This document shows positions 45,535 through 56,363 of a stretch of 64,000 nt of DNA, one piece after another. The notes beneath the pieces are model-generated. The model had not been told where the DNA came from. It saw only the letters and a list, made by a program, of their open reading frames with translations, and did not search any database. A program made the translations under genes and the position numbers. This stretch comes from Reticulascus tulasneorum (lineage: Eukaryota; Ascomycota; Sordariomycetes; Glomerellales; Reticulascaceae), in contig LSAX01000013.1 in NCBI GenBank assembly GCA_001557505.1, forward strand, positions 682,001 to 746,000, in the 5' to 3' direction. Each line of letters begins with the position of its first letter. Within the stretch, counting starts at the first letter, position 1.

Positions 45535-46614
45535 ATGTCTCCCCCATCGATTCTCATCATCGGCGCCGGTGGGTACCTGGGCATCCCTGTCTCCCAGGAA
45601 CTTTTGCGTCAAAGACTTCTTTTCGCCCGAGTAGCCATCCTCACAGAAGCCTCGAAGAAGTCAAGATTTGAAGACATCAGAAAGGAAGGTATGAAACTTG
45701 TGATAGGGTCTTTCGACTCCCCAGCCTCCTTCAAAGGTAAGAAGGCGTCATCCCATTATCTCTTGATGCCCAACGCATGAATTAGGGACTAAAGAAGTAA
45801 AAGGGTTTGATACCGTACTATGCCTCCTCGGGGACCATGGGATGAAACTGCAGCCCAGCATAATTGACGCCGCCGTTGCTGGTGGTGTCACCGAGTTTTA
45901 CCCCTCTGAGTATGGCTCAGATATTTCTCAGGGAGATTATTTGACAAATCGGTATTTCCGAGACAAGCATATTACGAGAAAGCATCTGGGCAAAACTGCC
46001 AAGAAAGTGCCTGGGTTCAATTTTACCTTCACTATGGCCGGTGGGTTCATGGAGTTTGCCCTGAAGCCACTGTTCGGAGTCGACGTAACAAATCACACGT
46101 TCACTTTTTATGGGGCGCCTGAGAAAGAAGAGGCGTTGACTGCAATCATCGAGTAAGCTTGCCAACTTGATATGATACTGAAAATCCTGACCGCGCTTGG
46201 CGTGATAGTGTCGCCAGATATATCATTGAATCCACCCTCCTTCCCAAGAGCCCCAGTGGAGAGCGGGCATACCGATGCCCCGGCGGATCCTACTCATGGA
46301 AGGATATAATTCGTGCAATATCCAACGCCCAAGGGGTGGAGTATACTTGTGTGTACTTGCCGCGCGAAGATGCGATTATCGCGGCCCGGGAATGCGCGAG
46401 AAAAGGGGATGTGGACGGGGAGCTGGCATTTTCGTTGAAAGCTATTATGGGTGATCAAAATCACATCGCGGTTCCGAAACCCTGGGACAATGATAACTTC
46501 CTCTTCAAACCAGAGAGTTTGGAAGTGACTCTCGAACGCTTCTTTTCCTGGACAAGAGAAGTAGGAGACATTATTTCGATGCTACTTGAGATTCACCATT
46601 TCTCATTGGAATGA
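45535..46614 (+). CDS. NmrA-like / isoflavone-reductase-like NAD(P)-binding protein
   Basis: Three exons (45535-45736, 45786-46152, 46209-46614; introns 49 and 56 nt) encode 324 residues. The N-terminus is SILIIGAGGYLGIPVSQELL, with the GxxGxxG dinucleotide-binding motif. FYPSEYGSD, the isoflavone-reductase landmark, follows at about 115, then the region KHLGKTAKKVPGFNFTFTMAG. These atypical SDRs either reduce phenolic or isoflavone-type compounds or act as redox sensors like NmrA. The gene pairs divergently with the SDR at 43767. No lesion is seen. Confidence 0.88.
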
Positions 46615-47046
46615 TGGACCTGAGAATATAAATGTTTTCCTATTAGTCCTGCGTAGGATTCTGATTTGGATTTCAAAAAACTTGGGTGGCATAAGTGAAG
46701 CTCATTCAGTTCACTGAAATGTGTCAGTTCCACTGGGTTAGATAACCACATTGCTAGCTTGGTAACTTTGGGCGACCCCTGGGACGACTTCGTACAGAGT
46801 TGTGAACACTGGCAATCAGCCAATCCCGGAGAAGTAGTGTGATTCTGTTGATCCAACTGGGGCAGAGTACGTGAGGCGCCTACTACGAGTAGGCCAGCCC
46901 GTGGCTCTTGGCATAATTCGTCATTGGTTGTTTGGGCGACTCGGGTACAGCACCCAGTCTCCAACATCTTAACCTCTGCGAAGCCCCCTTTTGCGAAACA
47001 AGAAAACGCCTCCACCACTTCGAAATCAATCGTTGTTAGAAATAAG
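46615..47046. other. Intergenic, 0.43 kb
   Basis: Promoter region of the orphan secreted-protein gene. The frame at 46924 enters that gene from upstream without signal-peptide character. Nothing else is seen. Confidence 0.45.
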
Positions 47047-48090
47047 ATGCCTAACCTACGCAAGCTCGTGGCTTTTCTGATCATCGCCCTACATGATAGT
47101 GGCAATGCTCTATATGTCCCGGAGGACCACAACTACTGCATCAAGTACTTTGGATCTATAGATACAGAAATTGACCTCGCTCCGAACATCCCCAAGACCA
47201 ACCTTGATGGGACACAGAACTGTCCCCCGAGTTGGGATTTCCCTGAAGTCTCTGGCGCAAAGCTTCAACTTTGCCCACCCTTCGGATCGGGAGCTGATTG
47301 GGCAGGCATTTCGCAAGGCGATGGCACGGCAATCTGGGCCAGTCTACTTTTTCATTTCACTGGCCTGAAAGAAAGATTTGTTGATAGTCTGAGGTTCACA
47401 GACTTCATCGTCACCAATGGATCTGTTGCGGGGCCGTTTGAGAACGACGGAAACCCAGCTATTCTTGCAATCGACCAGGCCCGAATGGACTCTGAAGGCG
47501 GGCCACAGGTAATATGGACCATCAACGGGACGCAAGATGCGTTGGTAGGGAACCCCGACAAAACTGGCAGATGGCAGAACGGTATTTTCTACACCTGCTC
47601 TACTTTGCCAGCTAGATATCGAAACAATTACTGCGGCGTGAACGAAGATATCCAACAAGGCGGTTGCTGGTCGGAGCATTCATGGTTTTGGAACATGCAG
47701 TCACCTCTCAACTTCACAATCCGTTTCGACAACTTTAAAGCATCGGTCGAGATGTGGGCTCGAGATGAGTTTGAGCTGAACGGGACCGGAACAGGATCTT
47801 TTCATGAGACCCATATCGTGTTTGAAGGAGACAGAAAGCTTCCCAGCGTCACGAACTACGACTTTTGGCAGAACTCTGGCTTAGAATACGAGATTGAGTC
47901 CGCCTCTTTGGGTAGCATGATGTTTCAGGACGATGGTGCAGGGTTTCCAATATTCATCAACAACACAGAGTCCAAGGAGTGGTTTGCAACACGTAACAGG
48001 ACTTTTTCGGAAAGTGATGCTCCAAGGCGGGTGATGTCTAGTGTTGCACATTGGATTGTAGTGACTGTTATGGCTTATGCTTGGCTGTAG
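47047..48090 (+). CDS. Secreted, possibly GPI-anchored glycoprotein of unknown family
   Basis: A single exon encodes 347 residues from the ATG at 47047, chosen because it places a signal peptide first (MPNLRKLVAFLIIALHDSGNA). The frame is open further upstream but without secretory character. The ectodomain has six cysteines spaced as three pairs (NYC...QNC...LQLC, then FYTC...NYCG...GGCW) and at least five N-glycosylation sequons (NGS, NGT, NFT, NNT, NRT). It is rich in aromatic residues, with repeated WxW/WF motifs such as HSWFWNMQSP. The last residues (SVAHWIVVTVMAYAWL) are hydrophobic and follow small residues, which fits a GPI signal. I do not recognise the family. Cell-surface or effector-like roles are possible but not shown. 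Confidence 0.7.
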   Translation: MPNLRKLVAFLIIALHDSGNALYVPEDHNYCIKYFGSIDTEIDLAPNIPKTNLDGTQNCPPSWDFPEVSGAKLQLCPPFGSGADWAGISQGDGTAIWASLLFHFTGLKERFVDSLRFTDFIVTNGSVAGPFENDGNPAILAIDQARMDSEGGPQVIWTINGTQDALVGNPDKTGRWQNGIFYTCSTLPARYRNNYCGVNEDIQQGGCWSEHSWFWNMQSPLNFTIRFDNFKASVEMWARDEFELNGTGTGSFHETHIVFEGDRKLPSVTNYDFWQNSGLEYEIESASLGSMMFQDDGAGFPIFINNTESKEWFATRNRTFSESDAPRRVMSSVAHWIVVTVMAYAWL

Positions 48091-50831
48091 AGCAAGGAAT
48101 ACTTGTGGTGTTGGTAATTAGTCTCATAGCTAGAAATATAACAGTTTGGTCACCAACGCACTCGGCCGAGAGGCGGTGATGGGAGGAATCTCCGGGCTAC
48201 ACACTCTTGTAACTCACTATGCTTCAGACATGAATCCCCCCCAAAGCTTTCGACACAGCGTCGACAGGGATTTGAATGGTTCTCTGATAGTATATTGCTG
48301 TGTTAAGCTAATCATCAATAATGGGTCAACTCTGTCCATTTGACGCATTTGGATCTTGCCAATACGCTTTAAAAAACAATCTTCAGTCTCTTCGAATCAG
48401 ATCTGTGATTTACGACTGTACTGTGCAATAAAGTACTCCAGAAGACAGTGGGTTGAGAATAGTGACTGTGGTGAATGTTTCAACAGGAGCTGAAATCCGA
48501 ACGCTGGCTATCTCTTTAGGTGTTCATGCCCCTGAAATGCAGTAGATATTTTGCCAACCACTCCCGGCTCATCAATATACGGCCAAGAAAAGAGCATGGC
48601 TCACCGACGACGGAGCTGGTCGGCAATGGATGTGCGGAATGGGCTTAACGGTAGGCTCGATATCTGTCTTCGACTGCGAGAAATAGTACTAGATCTGCCA
48701 GGTGTTAACTCCCAGAACTTTGCACTACAAAAAACGACAGGTTCTGTGGAATATAATAATTGGCAAGGCTACATATTACTGTCTATTAGATGGATTAACA
48801 TATTGGCTTTGAGCAAGCTTCCATACCGCACTTTTTCATAGGCAATTGAGTATATTGCGACGGGGTTGTTGCAGATGCTGGAAAAGTACTACAAGAAGGA
48901 AGTACAGTTAAACATATAGACACTGAGCTTAAAGGAGGTGCTTTGGGAAGTAAAGTAACTATATGGCCCACTGTCTAGTGGCGAACTGTGATGTACTGAG
49001 CGCTGTTGACGTGCGTTCCTCCGGCTGCTGTGTGCTTCAGTATGGTCTCCAACCGAATGTTATCCGAGTCTAATGCAACATGGTTTAACAAGTTCAGATT
49101 TCATCGATTGCGTTAAATGACTTAGAATACTCCGCAAAGCTCCAAGCGAGATATCGGACATTGATGGCGATATGACTACTCCCATTCTCTCTGTGATAGA
49201 TTAGAAATGGCCACTGAGGATTTAGTAAGTCTCTTAGGCCTCTGGCTCCTTCTCAAAGTAAGCGCAGAACTTCGGTGCTGTGGGACCATCGCGAAGTAAG
49301 CTAAGCATTGGATATCGTCCAGATACAATGGCTTCGGCGACTTAATCCTACTGGTGTTTTCCTACGATAATAAAATATTCTTAATCACATGGTTTAGCTG
49401 CTGACCGGAGGTGGTAGGAATCTTTTGACGGGATCTTCCCTCGTGGTGAGGATTGAAAACTGTCTTGGCTTAGCGCTGACGGCCAACTCGGCATACGGCC
49501 TACTGCTGTGTTTACAATGCTAACTCAAGACCAAAGGCGTGTTCCCGGCGTTTTGGGTAAACAATAGGTCAGAAAGACACGCGAAAAATGTTTAGAATTC
49601 ATGCAAAATTAAAGCATCTCAGTATTCACTATAGCACTCACCACAATACACACGATACTATTTCCTGGAATAGCTACTTGAATAAACCGTCATATTCAGT
49701 TCGGGATAACTGAAGGATTCGTCGCTGGTTCGGTGGAAAGACAGACTGCCATAATTCCTTGTTGCAGTCTGATTGGTAATGCCTTTGCAATGTAGTAAGC
49801 GTAAGCTTACAATGTCGAGGTGAAGCTTGATTAAGGTTAAAGGAATCGGATCCATGGCGTCAAAAGGATCGGCGATGATCCTTCGCTTCGGTGGCCCGTA
49901 ATTTAAGGGGGGCCTAGGCAGCAAGATTCCAACAATTACGCACGACATTGCAAAAATTGACCACCGCGGCTTCCGTGCCGCTTCAGCAATGCGGGATGAC
50001 TGGAGATATCGCAGCGATGAGACTTTGAATACCCCGCCCCCGCTAGTTCTTGTTGGAATAGAGCAGCTGCGAAAAGTAAACTGGACTTTAAATCATCTAG
50101 GATATTATGAATTTCACCCTTCCCAGTGTACTCTAAAACGTACCCGCGAGGCCGTCCACTGCTATTTCGGGAATTTCTCTAGAACGAGGGACGTCTACTA
50201 TCTCCGAAAGTTCCCCGGGACCGAGATTTCTTGCAGACAATTCCTGGCTTGCCAGCTTTCACGGCCTTCCTCTTCTGGTAAGTACTTGAACGACGCACGC
50301 TTGCACTTGCAAACACACTCTTTTCATCCCATCTATCTACTCCCTTCCCCTCGTGGCTTCTCACAATCCTACCCAACTAAGCAATGCTGCTGGTAGAGAA
50401 AGTGGCCAGTGCAGTGGCTCGGGAGTGCGCCAAGGGGGCTCCCTCGTCGAAAAGTACCACGTGGTGCTATTCATTGCCCTGCCATTGCGTCTGAATGACA
50501 TTCTTTGGGGTAGAAACGTTTGCAGTGGCGGCTGTCAGAAATGACATACACGGTCAAAGGATCGAGGTAGTGCTGTAGTGTATGGCTCCCAAAAATTGGT
50601 TGAATCTGGTAGGCATTTCATACTCGCCCAATCGAGGCATCTATTTTCGCACCACGCAGCGGTGGAAGTTCTTTGAGAGATCTTTTGATATATCCCAGAC
50701 GGGAGTTTGTAGCACAGGCAGGGGGCGCCGTACCCGGTATAATTATACCCGGGCACAATATATAATGAGATGGGTATCATGGAAATCTCAAGTTCCTAAC
50801 TCTACGGGTTGTCCATCCAAACATCTGATTC
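48091..50831. other. Intergenic, 2.7 kb, gene-free, with a decayed repeat copy
   Basis: AT-rich sequence without a credible gene. The part at 49619-49950 resembles 33305-33660. The right end is the promoter of the subtilase gene. ORFs are short and without domains. Confidence 0.55.
49619..49950. repeat. Decayed repeat, copy B
   Basis: Resembles copy A near 33305-33660 in the same orientation, sharing TATTCACTA, GAATAGCTACTTGAATA, GGGATA and a distal GTCGAGG...TTAAGG block, with about 10-nt indels between anchors. No open reading frame for a transposase is left. Confidence 0.4.
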
Positions 50832-53800
50832 ATGATGGGTCTATTACGCTTGGCTCTTGCATTCAATCTTTGCGTAGGGGTTCTCGGACTCTTGAGCAGG
50901 GACGGAAATACGCCACTGCCACAGTCAAATCGGTTCATCATCGAGATATCCGAGGTACGGTGTGCCACGCCAAAATTCCCAACAATTAAAATGGTCATAT
51001 ACACGTAATTGCAAAGCGACTAACCACCAGTTAGGGGGCTGACCTGGATGAGTTTGAAACGGACTTCAAGACGAACGGAGCCATTATTATCAAGAAGTTC
51101 AACTCCGATATTTTCCATGGCCTTTGTATTCAGTCCTCCACGGAGAGCGTTGACACATTGATGGGATTGTCATCCATTAAAAACGCATGGGTCTCACACA
51201 CCGCTCGACTCGAAGCACTTGATAAGAGAGTTGAACGTGTGCCAAGTGATCTTTCCACACCTATGTACTCCAATCATCAATGGACGGGTGTTGAGAAGGC
51301 ACACGAGGCAGGCATAAATGGTAATGGCGCCATTGTGGCTGTTGTTGATAGTGGAGTAGAGTATACCCACGCTGCGGTATGATTAGACCCATCGGAATTT
51401 CGTCGTTTGATGTTAATACCTGAACCAGCTTGGTGGCTGTTTGGGGCCGGGATGTAAAGTTATTGGGGGTTATGATCTCGTCGGCAATGGAGGTAAGTGC
51501 CAATTCACTCCAGTTCATGGCAAAACCCTGCGAATTGTAAGGAATTACGGCGAGTAAGACGGAAGGCTGTTCAACATTGGCTCTTCCACCTAATACGCAA
51601 GACCTTGCCTCATGTCATCGACAATGTTGTCTCGTTCGTTCCTTGCTTGCTTGATATTCCTTGTACCACTTGCAGGCGAAACCTCACGGCTGATCTCTTA
51701 ATCAACAGATTGGCCAAGATCCGGTAACCGAACTCCTGATGCAGACCCGATCGATCAGATTGGCCATGGAACCCATGTTGCAGGGATCATCGCTGGCAAA
51801 ACCGATCATTTCACTGGCGTTGCTCCAGGAGCTACCCTGCTTGCATATAAAGTGTCTTCATCAGTGGATACAAGCCCGGGTGTGAGTTTGCGTCTCAACC
51901 GCCATCTTAAAGTATTGTGCACGAACTTACGTATCTAGCACGATGTTGCAGAAGAAATCATTATTGAGGCTTATCTTGCGGCCTATGACGCTGGCGTATG
52001 TTAGCATTGATGTACTTTGGACTACGGCTAACTTGTCATTAGGCAGACATCATCACGACAAGCCTTGGCTGGGGAGATGGTTTCTCCGACAACGCATGGG
52101 CCACAGTCGCGTCTCGGCTGGTTGACCAAGGAGTCATCGTCACCATCGCGGCGGCCAATGATGGTGTTTATGGCCCATTTTATGCGTCGGCTGGGGCATC
52201 AGGAAAAAATGTCATTGCTGTAGCCAACTCACTTCCAAAAACCTTCCCCATGGCCCCTTTCAACATCACAGTTTCACAAAACGGAGTCAACAGCACGAGC
52301 GAACTGGGGTTTCTAAAGCAAGGAAATGGCCCATGGGCCATGAAAGACTGGCCCATCATCCCCTTGTCACTGGATACGACGCAAGACCAAGCGTGCGAGC
52401 ACGACATCCCAGCTTCCGAAATCAATGCAACGGACGTCTCGCGAATAATCTTACTCATTCGTCGCGCAGACCCTGAGTCTTTTAGATGCAGCCCTTATGA
52501 CCAAGTAACACATCTTCGAAACTCTGGTGTCAAGTGGATCATGTTTTACAACCAACCCGAATTCCCACTCAACTACCCTTACTCGCCGGATGCAAAAGAC
52601 CATGGTATTAATCTCACTCTCATCGAAAGTGCAGCAGGGTTGGCCATCATTGATGCGTATAAAGCCAACGGTCAAGTATTTGCCGACTTCAGCAAAGTAG
52701 CAGCCGACTACGCACTTGGCGGCGATCAAATCCGTGGCTTCGAGCCATCTGATACGAGCTCGTGGGGGGGTCTCTATGACTTACAGATCAAGCCCGACAT
52801 CGCTGCTCCTGGCGCGTACATCTTTAGCTCGTGGCTGAATAACACTTGGGCTATCAAATCTGGAACTTCTATGGCTGCTCCTTACGTGGCAGGAATTGCA
52901 GCCCTTTATGTTGGTGCTACTGGGGGGCGCAGGGTGCATGGTCCCGAGTTTGCAAAACGAGCGGTGTATCGAATAATCTCTAGTGGTACGCCAATGGCAT
53001 GGTCTACATCTTCGGGTTTGAATTACCAGCGCAACGAAAGCAATGCCGCCTTTGAAGCGCCGGTGATGCAAACTGGAGGGGGTCATATCGACGCATGGAA
53101 AGTGCTCAACTACACCACGCAGCTAACATTTGAAAAGTTTGCACTGAACGACACGAAAAACTTTGTTGCCATACATAACGTGAATATCACGAACACTGGC
53201 GTAGAGAGCGTGCAGTACACGTTTTCCATCCAGCCCGGTGCAAGTGGTTTCAACGCGTACAATCCGAGGTTTCCTGGAGATGATGCAATTACCATTTCAA
53301 CGCCACAGAATATTTTCCCATACAACATGACACCCGGAGTCATATTTCCTGCCGGAAAATTTGAGGTTGAAGCAGGTGGAACCAAATCAGCTGAGTAAAT
53401 CACTCCCAAATGTTGGTGTCTGTCTTCTCGCTCACCGAGGCTTACTCCAAGATTTACCTTCTCGCCGCCAGCTGGTTCTAGCAGCACAACTTCTCTTCCG
53501 TTCTACAGTGGCCGAGTTCTTATTCGGGCAAGCAACGGTGAATCACTGGTCATTCCATATATGGGTAGGTGCCAAGAAGTTTGCTTGAATCAGCTTGTCA
53601 TGCTGCTCCTGCTCTCCCAGTCTCGTCTTATTGGTGCAGTCGTGGGTTTCAGGGGCGTTATACTAATGTTTATTATGCTATATACTCGTTTACCCTAGAC
53701 ATATCGCTGATCTGAATTTCTAGGAGCTGCATTTGATCTTTCAATTGAGTTTCACAACATGTACGAAAATGGATTTCCGTTGTCACTCAGCGGCCCTGAC

Positions 53801-54513
53801 CAAGAGAACATCGATACCTACCACACGTGAGCCTATCCTATAATACATTAACAAGAAACTCATGTCTCCTTTGTCCTATGGAAGGCACTTGTAGTTCTGG
53901 AATATGATCTAACCGTCTTTGTAGCTTTGCTTTTAACCTATCGCTAGGGGTGCAAGACTTCCCCAAAGTTGCCATGGCTCCAAAATGGGGAGTAACCCAA
54001 CTCCGGTGGGATGTAAGTCGTCTTAAACTCTTCGCTGAATGCAGTCAACTCATTTCTGTGTGACTAGATATACGAAGCAAACTGGGACGAGTCGAGATGG
54101 TCATATCCACCAAAGATCGGTGAAAATGGATACATCGGGTCGGCAGCAACATACGCCGGAGCTGATTATGGAGAATTCGATCCTAGCACTATGGATGTCA
54201 ACAGCACAATTCCCTTTCCTCGGTATAATTTCCCTCGATCTAACTACAATGCCTTCGATCCGATATTCTGGTGGATGGGAAAGTTGGCGAACGGATCGTG
54301 GGTGCAACCGGGACAGTATACGTTAGTCTTATAAGAGATTGTCCCCAACATAACCTTTAGCCCTAATCACTAACCTCTGTGTCATCTAGGTGGAGATTTG
54401 CCGCACTTGTTCCGTTTGGAGATCCCGTGAAGTCCGAGTCGTGGTCGATCTGGAAAACACCTCAGATCACCATTACTGCACAGCCAACCGAAAAACTTCA
54501 GGGTCTAATCTAG
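50832..54513 (+). CDS. Secreted subtilisin-like serine protease (S8) with PA-type insert and C-terminal Fn3-like region
   Basis: Eleven exons (50832-50954, 51035-51376, 51429-51492, 51709-51881, 51939-51995, 52043-53394, 53440-53564, 53724-53826, 53925-54012, 54068-54321, 54390-54513) encode 934 residues, with phases matching at every junction. A signal peptide (MMGLLRLALAFNLCVGVLGL) is followed by an inhibitor-like propeptide. The catalytic triad is D146 (AIVAVVDSGVEYTH), H196 (IGHGTHVAGIIAG) and S529 (SGTSMAAPYVAG), with the oxyanion Asn in IAAANDGV. The protease-associated insert lies between N and S. The C-terminal part (TPRFTFSPPAG, SGRVLIRASNG, VPYMG, FDPIFWWMGKLANGSW) is the Fn3-like region of large fungal subtilases. 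The 216-nt intron at 51493 is long but is the only in-frame solution found. Confidence 0.9.
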
Positions 54514-55532
54514 ACCTGAATGTGTGCGACAGCTTTCCTGTCATCTAGGAAGTTGAAGATCAGAGAGGAAGATATCAAAATTTTGTGTTTGCAGCTGGGC
54601 GTCAAACAATCAATAGATTTAGCAACAAAACTAATCGACTCTGAGCCTTGGTGATATCTGGCACATGGCTTAACCCTTTATTCCAGCCTCAGATTCGAGC
54701 ATTTCCAATTGACTCATCAACCCCATTTGAAGCTTCCTGGATACGTTCAGGGTATACGCCAAACTGTGGTCTTTCAAATGATACTCACAAGATATTTCAT
54801 CTGCAAGCTCGTGGTTCCTGTTTGTCTGCGCTGCTGATATTGACTCTTTGAAATCGGATTAGGTTTGCGAAGTGCATGAATCAATGGTACTGTCTTGTTG
54901 ACTTCGTTTTACAATCTGCATAATAGGGTTGGTACTCCACCTCTGCCAGTATCCCTTCCTCCTACTGAGTCTCACCGGCTACCCATTCATACAGTTGTAC
55001 CGTAGGTCCAGAATGGGAGCTTATACCCTTCGAACTGCTGATCATTGCGAGCTTGGTCCATGCGACTTCCTCGGAAATATAGTGTTGTAGCGTGAGCCGG
55101 GATATAGGTTCTCTGAACACAATGCCCCAATGTCATCTGTGTCCCTGGCGCTGACAGGGCTCAAGAAAATGCAGGCACTGTGGGATGTGCTGGGGGGCGC
55201 TGTAACATCGGCCCTTTTGGGCAAAGAACACCGTTCAATTGTGAAACGAGGAGATTCGTGTAAGATTGTGTGGAGATTGAGGGTACGGTGCCAATGTAGA
55301 TTTAGTCTCAAATCTCGAGGGCGCATGCTATCTCAATTTTCAATCCTCGAGGAATATGTAGTAGATCCCGTTTCCACGATTGCTCTCCGAAAGGGCTCGG
55401 GAAGGTCTCCAGCCGTTTCAATGCAAGGCGGCCGAGAAGGGCAATCTCGGGTTACGTCTACCTAGGTATTACAATTAAGCTAAGTTAAGTTACCCCACGC
55501 TCTATGAAATCAGGTGGGGTTTTATGCCGCTT

Positions 55533-55561
55533 CGGCCGCTCGCAAAAACCTGGAGCGGCCG
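55533..55561. repeat. Perfect 9-bp inverted repeat (GC-rich hairpin)
   Basis: CGGCCGCTC and its exact reverse complement GAGCGGCCG are separated by 11 bases. The surrounding ~80 bp are unusually GC-rich for this intergenic region. It could be a structural element or the end of an old insertion; no flanking duplication was found by eye. Confidence 0.5.
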
Positions 55562-56271
55562 CCCGCTGCGCAAGAACGCATCGCTCAGCATCCTGTCCAC
55601 TTAACTGCGGGCTATCTCATTTCTCCCCACTGCGGGGTCTGTGGCTCTGCATGTTTTTTGATGGGTAGCTGCCGGAGAGAAGACAAACCTGGCTCCCTTG
55701 GGTGCTTTCCGAGGGTCCTCCACCTGCCACAACCGAACTACCTTACCTTAGGAACAAGAACAAACATAGCTTCATGGTCAAGCACTTCCACTCCTAATAA
55801 ACCAATGGTCCCTATATAGCAGATTTTCCAATAGCCTACTTACGCTTAAACATATCCTATTTTTCCTAGGATTCTAAAGATAGTATTCTCACTGAGTGGG
55901 TATCCAGACTCTGTTTTCTACCATTACACCGAACTTTGAGACTTGGCCATGGATGACGGCCAAGTAACACACCTAAAAACTTTACGTAGCAATGGTCACT
56001 AAACCTCACAATCGGCATATACGCCAGAGTAACCCGAGGTACCCCGGCAGTGTTACCCTATATATTAAATACAATACGGTCCAGCCAATGAACCCCGTCT
56101 TTACTCCTCGTTACAGAAGGAGCTCTTTAAATTTGCTGACGAGACTCTTACCGCATGTCATCAAGCTTCTATCATGACTATGTTTAGCATGCCATCTTCC
56201 AGGATATATGCCATAGGAAGCTATCATGACCGTGTGGGGCTAGTGAGGGGCATTCTAAAATCATCCCTAAA

Positions 56272-56284
56272 ACGTATATAATCG
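56272..56284 (+). promoter_or_regulatory. Probable TATA box of the Thr-rich secreted protein
   Basis: The sequence CGTATATAATCG lies about 85 bp upstream of the ATG at 56364. Motif and spacing only. Confidence 0.45.
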
Positions 56285-56363
56285 CCACTAGATCCCTCGA
56301 TGGACGGTCAGTTTCCCATCGCCGCAGGTTTTGGGCTTCCTAGAAGTGAGACAATCTTCCAAA

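Larger units (their letters stand above)
54514..56363. other. Intergenic, 1.85 kb, gene-free
   Basis: 3' flank of the subtilase and promoter of the Thr-rich secreted protein. It contains a GC-rich hairpin (55533-55561) in otherwise AT-rich sequence and short CCTAGGTA-type words. No gene is supported. Confidence 0.55.

Noticed and set aside
53397..53439. Apparent stop ending the subtilase at 53396
   Set aside because: The TAA lies in a 45-nt intron (donor at 53395, acceptor at 53439) that keeps phase and restores the Fn3-like region.
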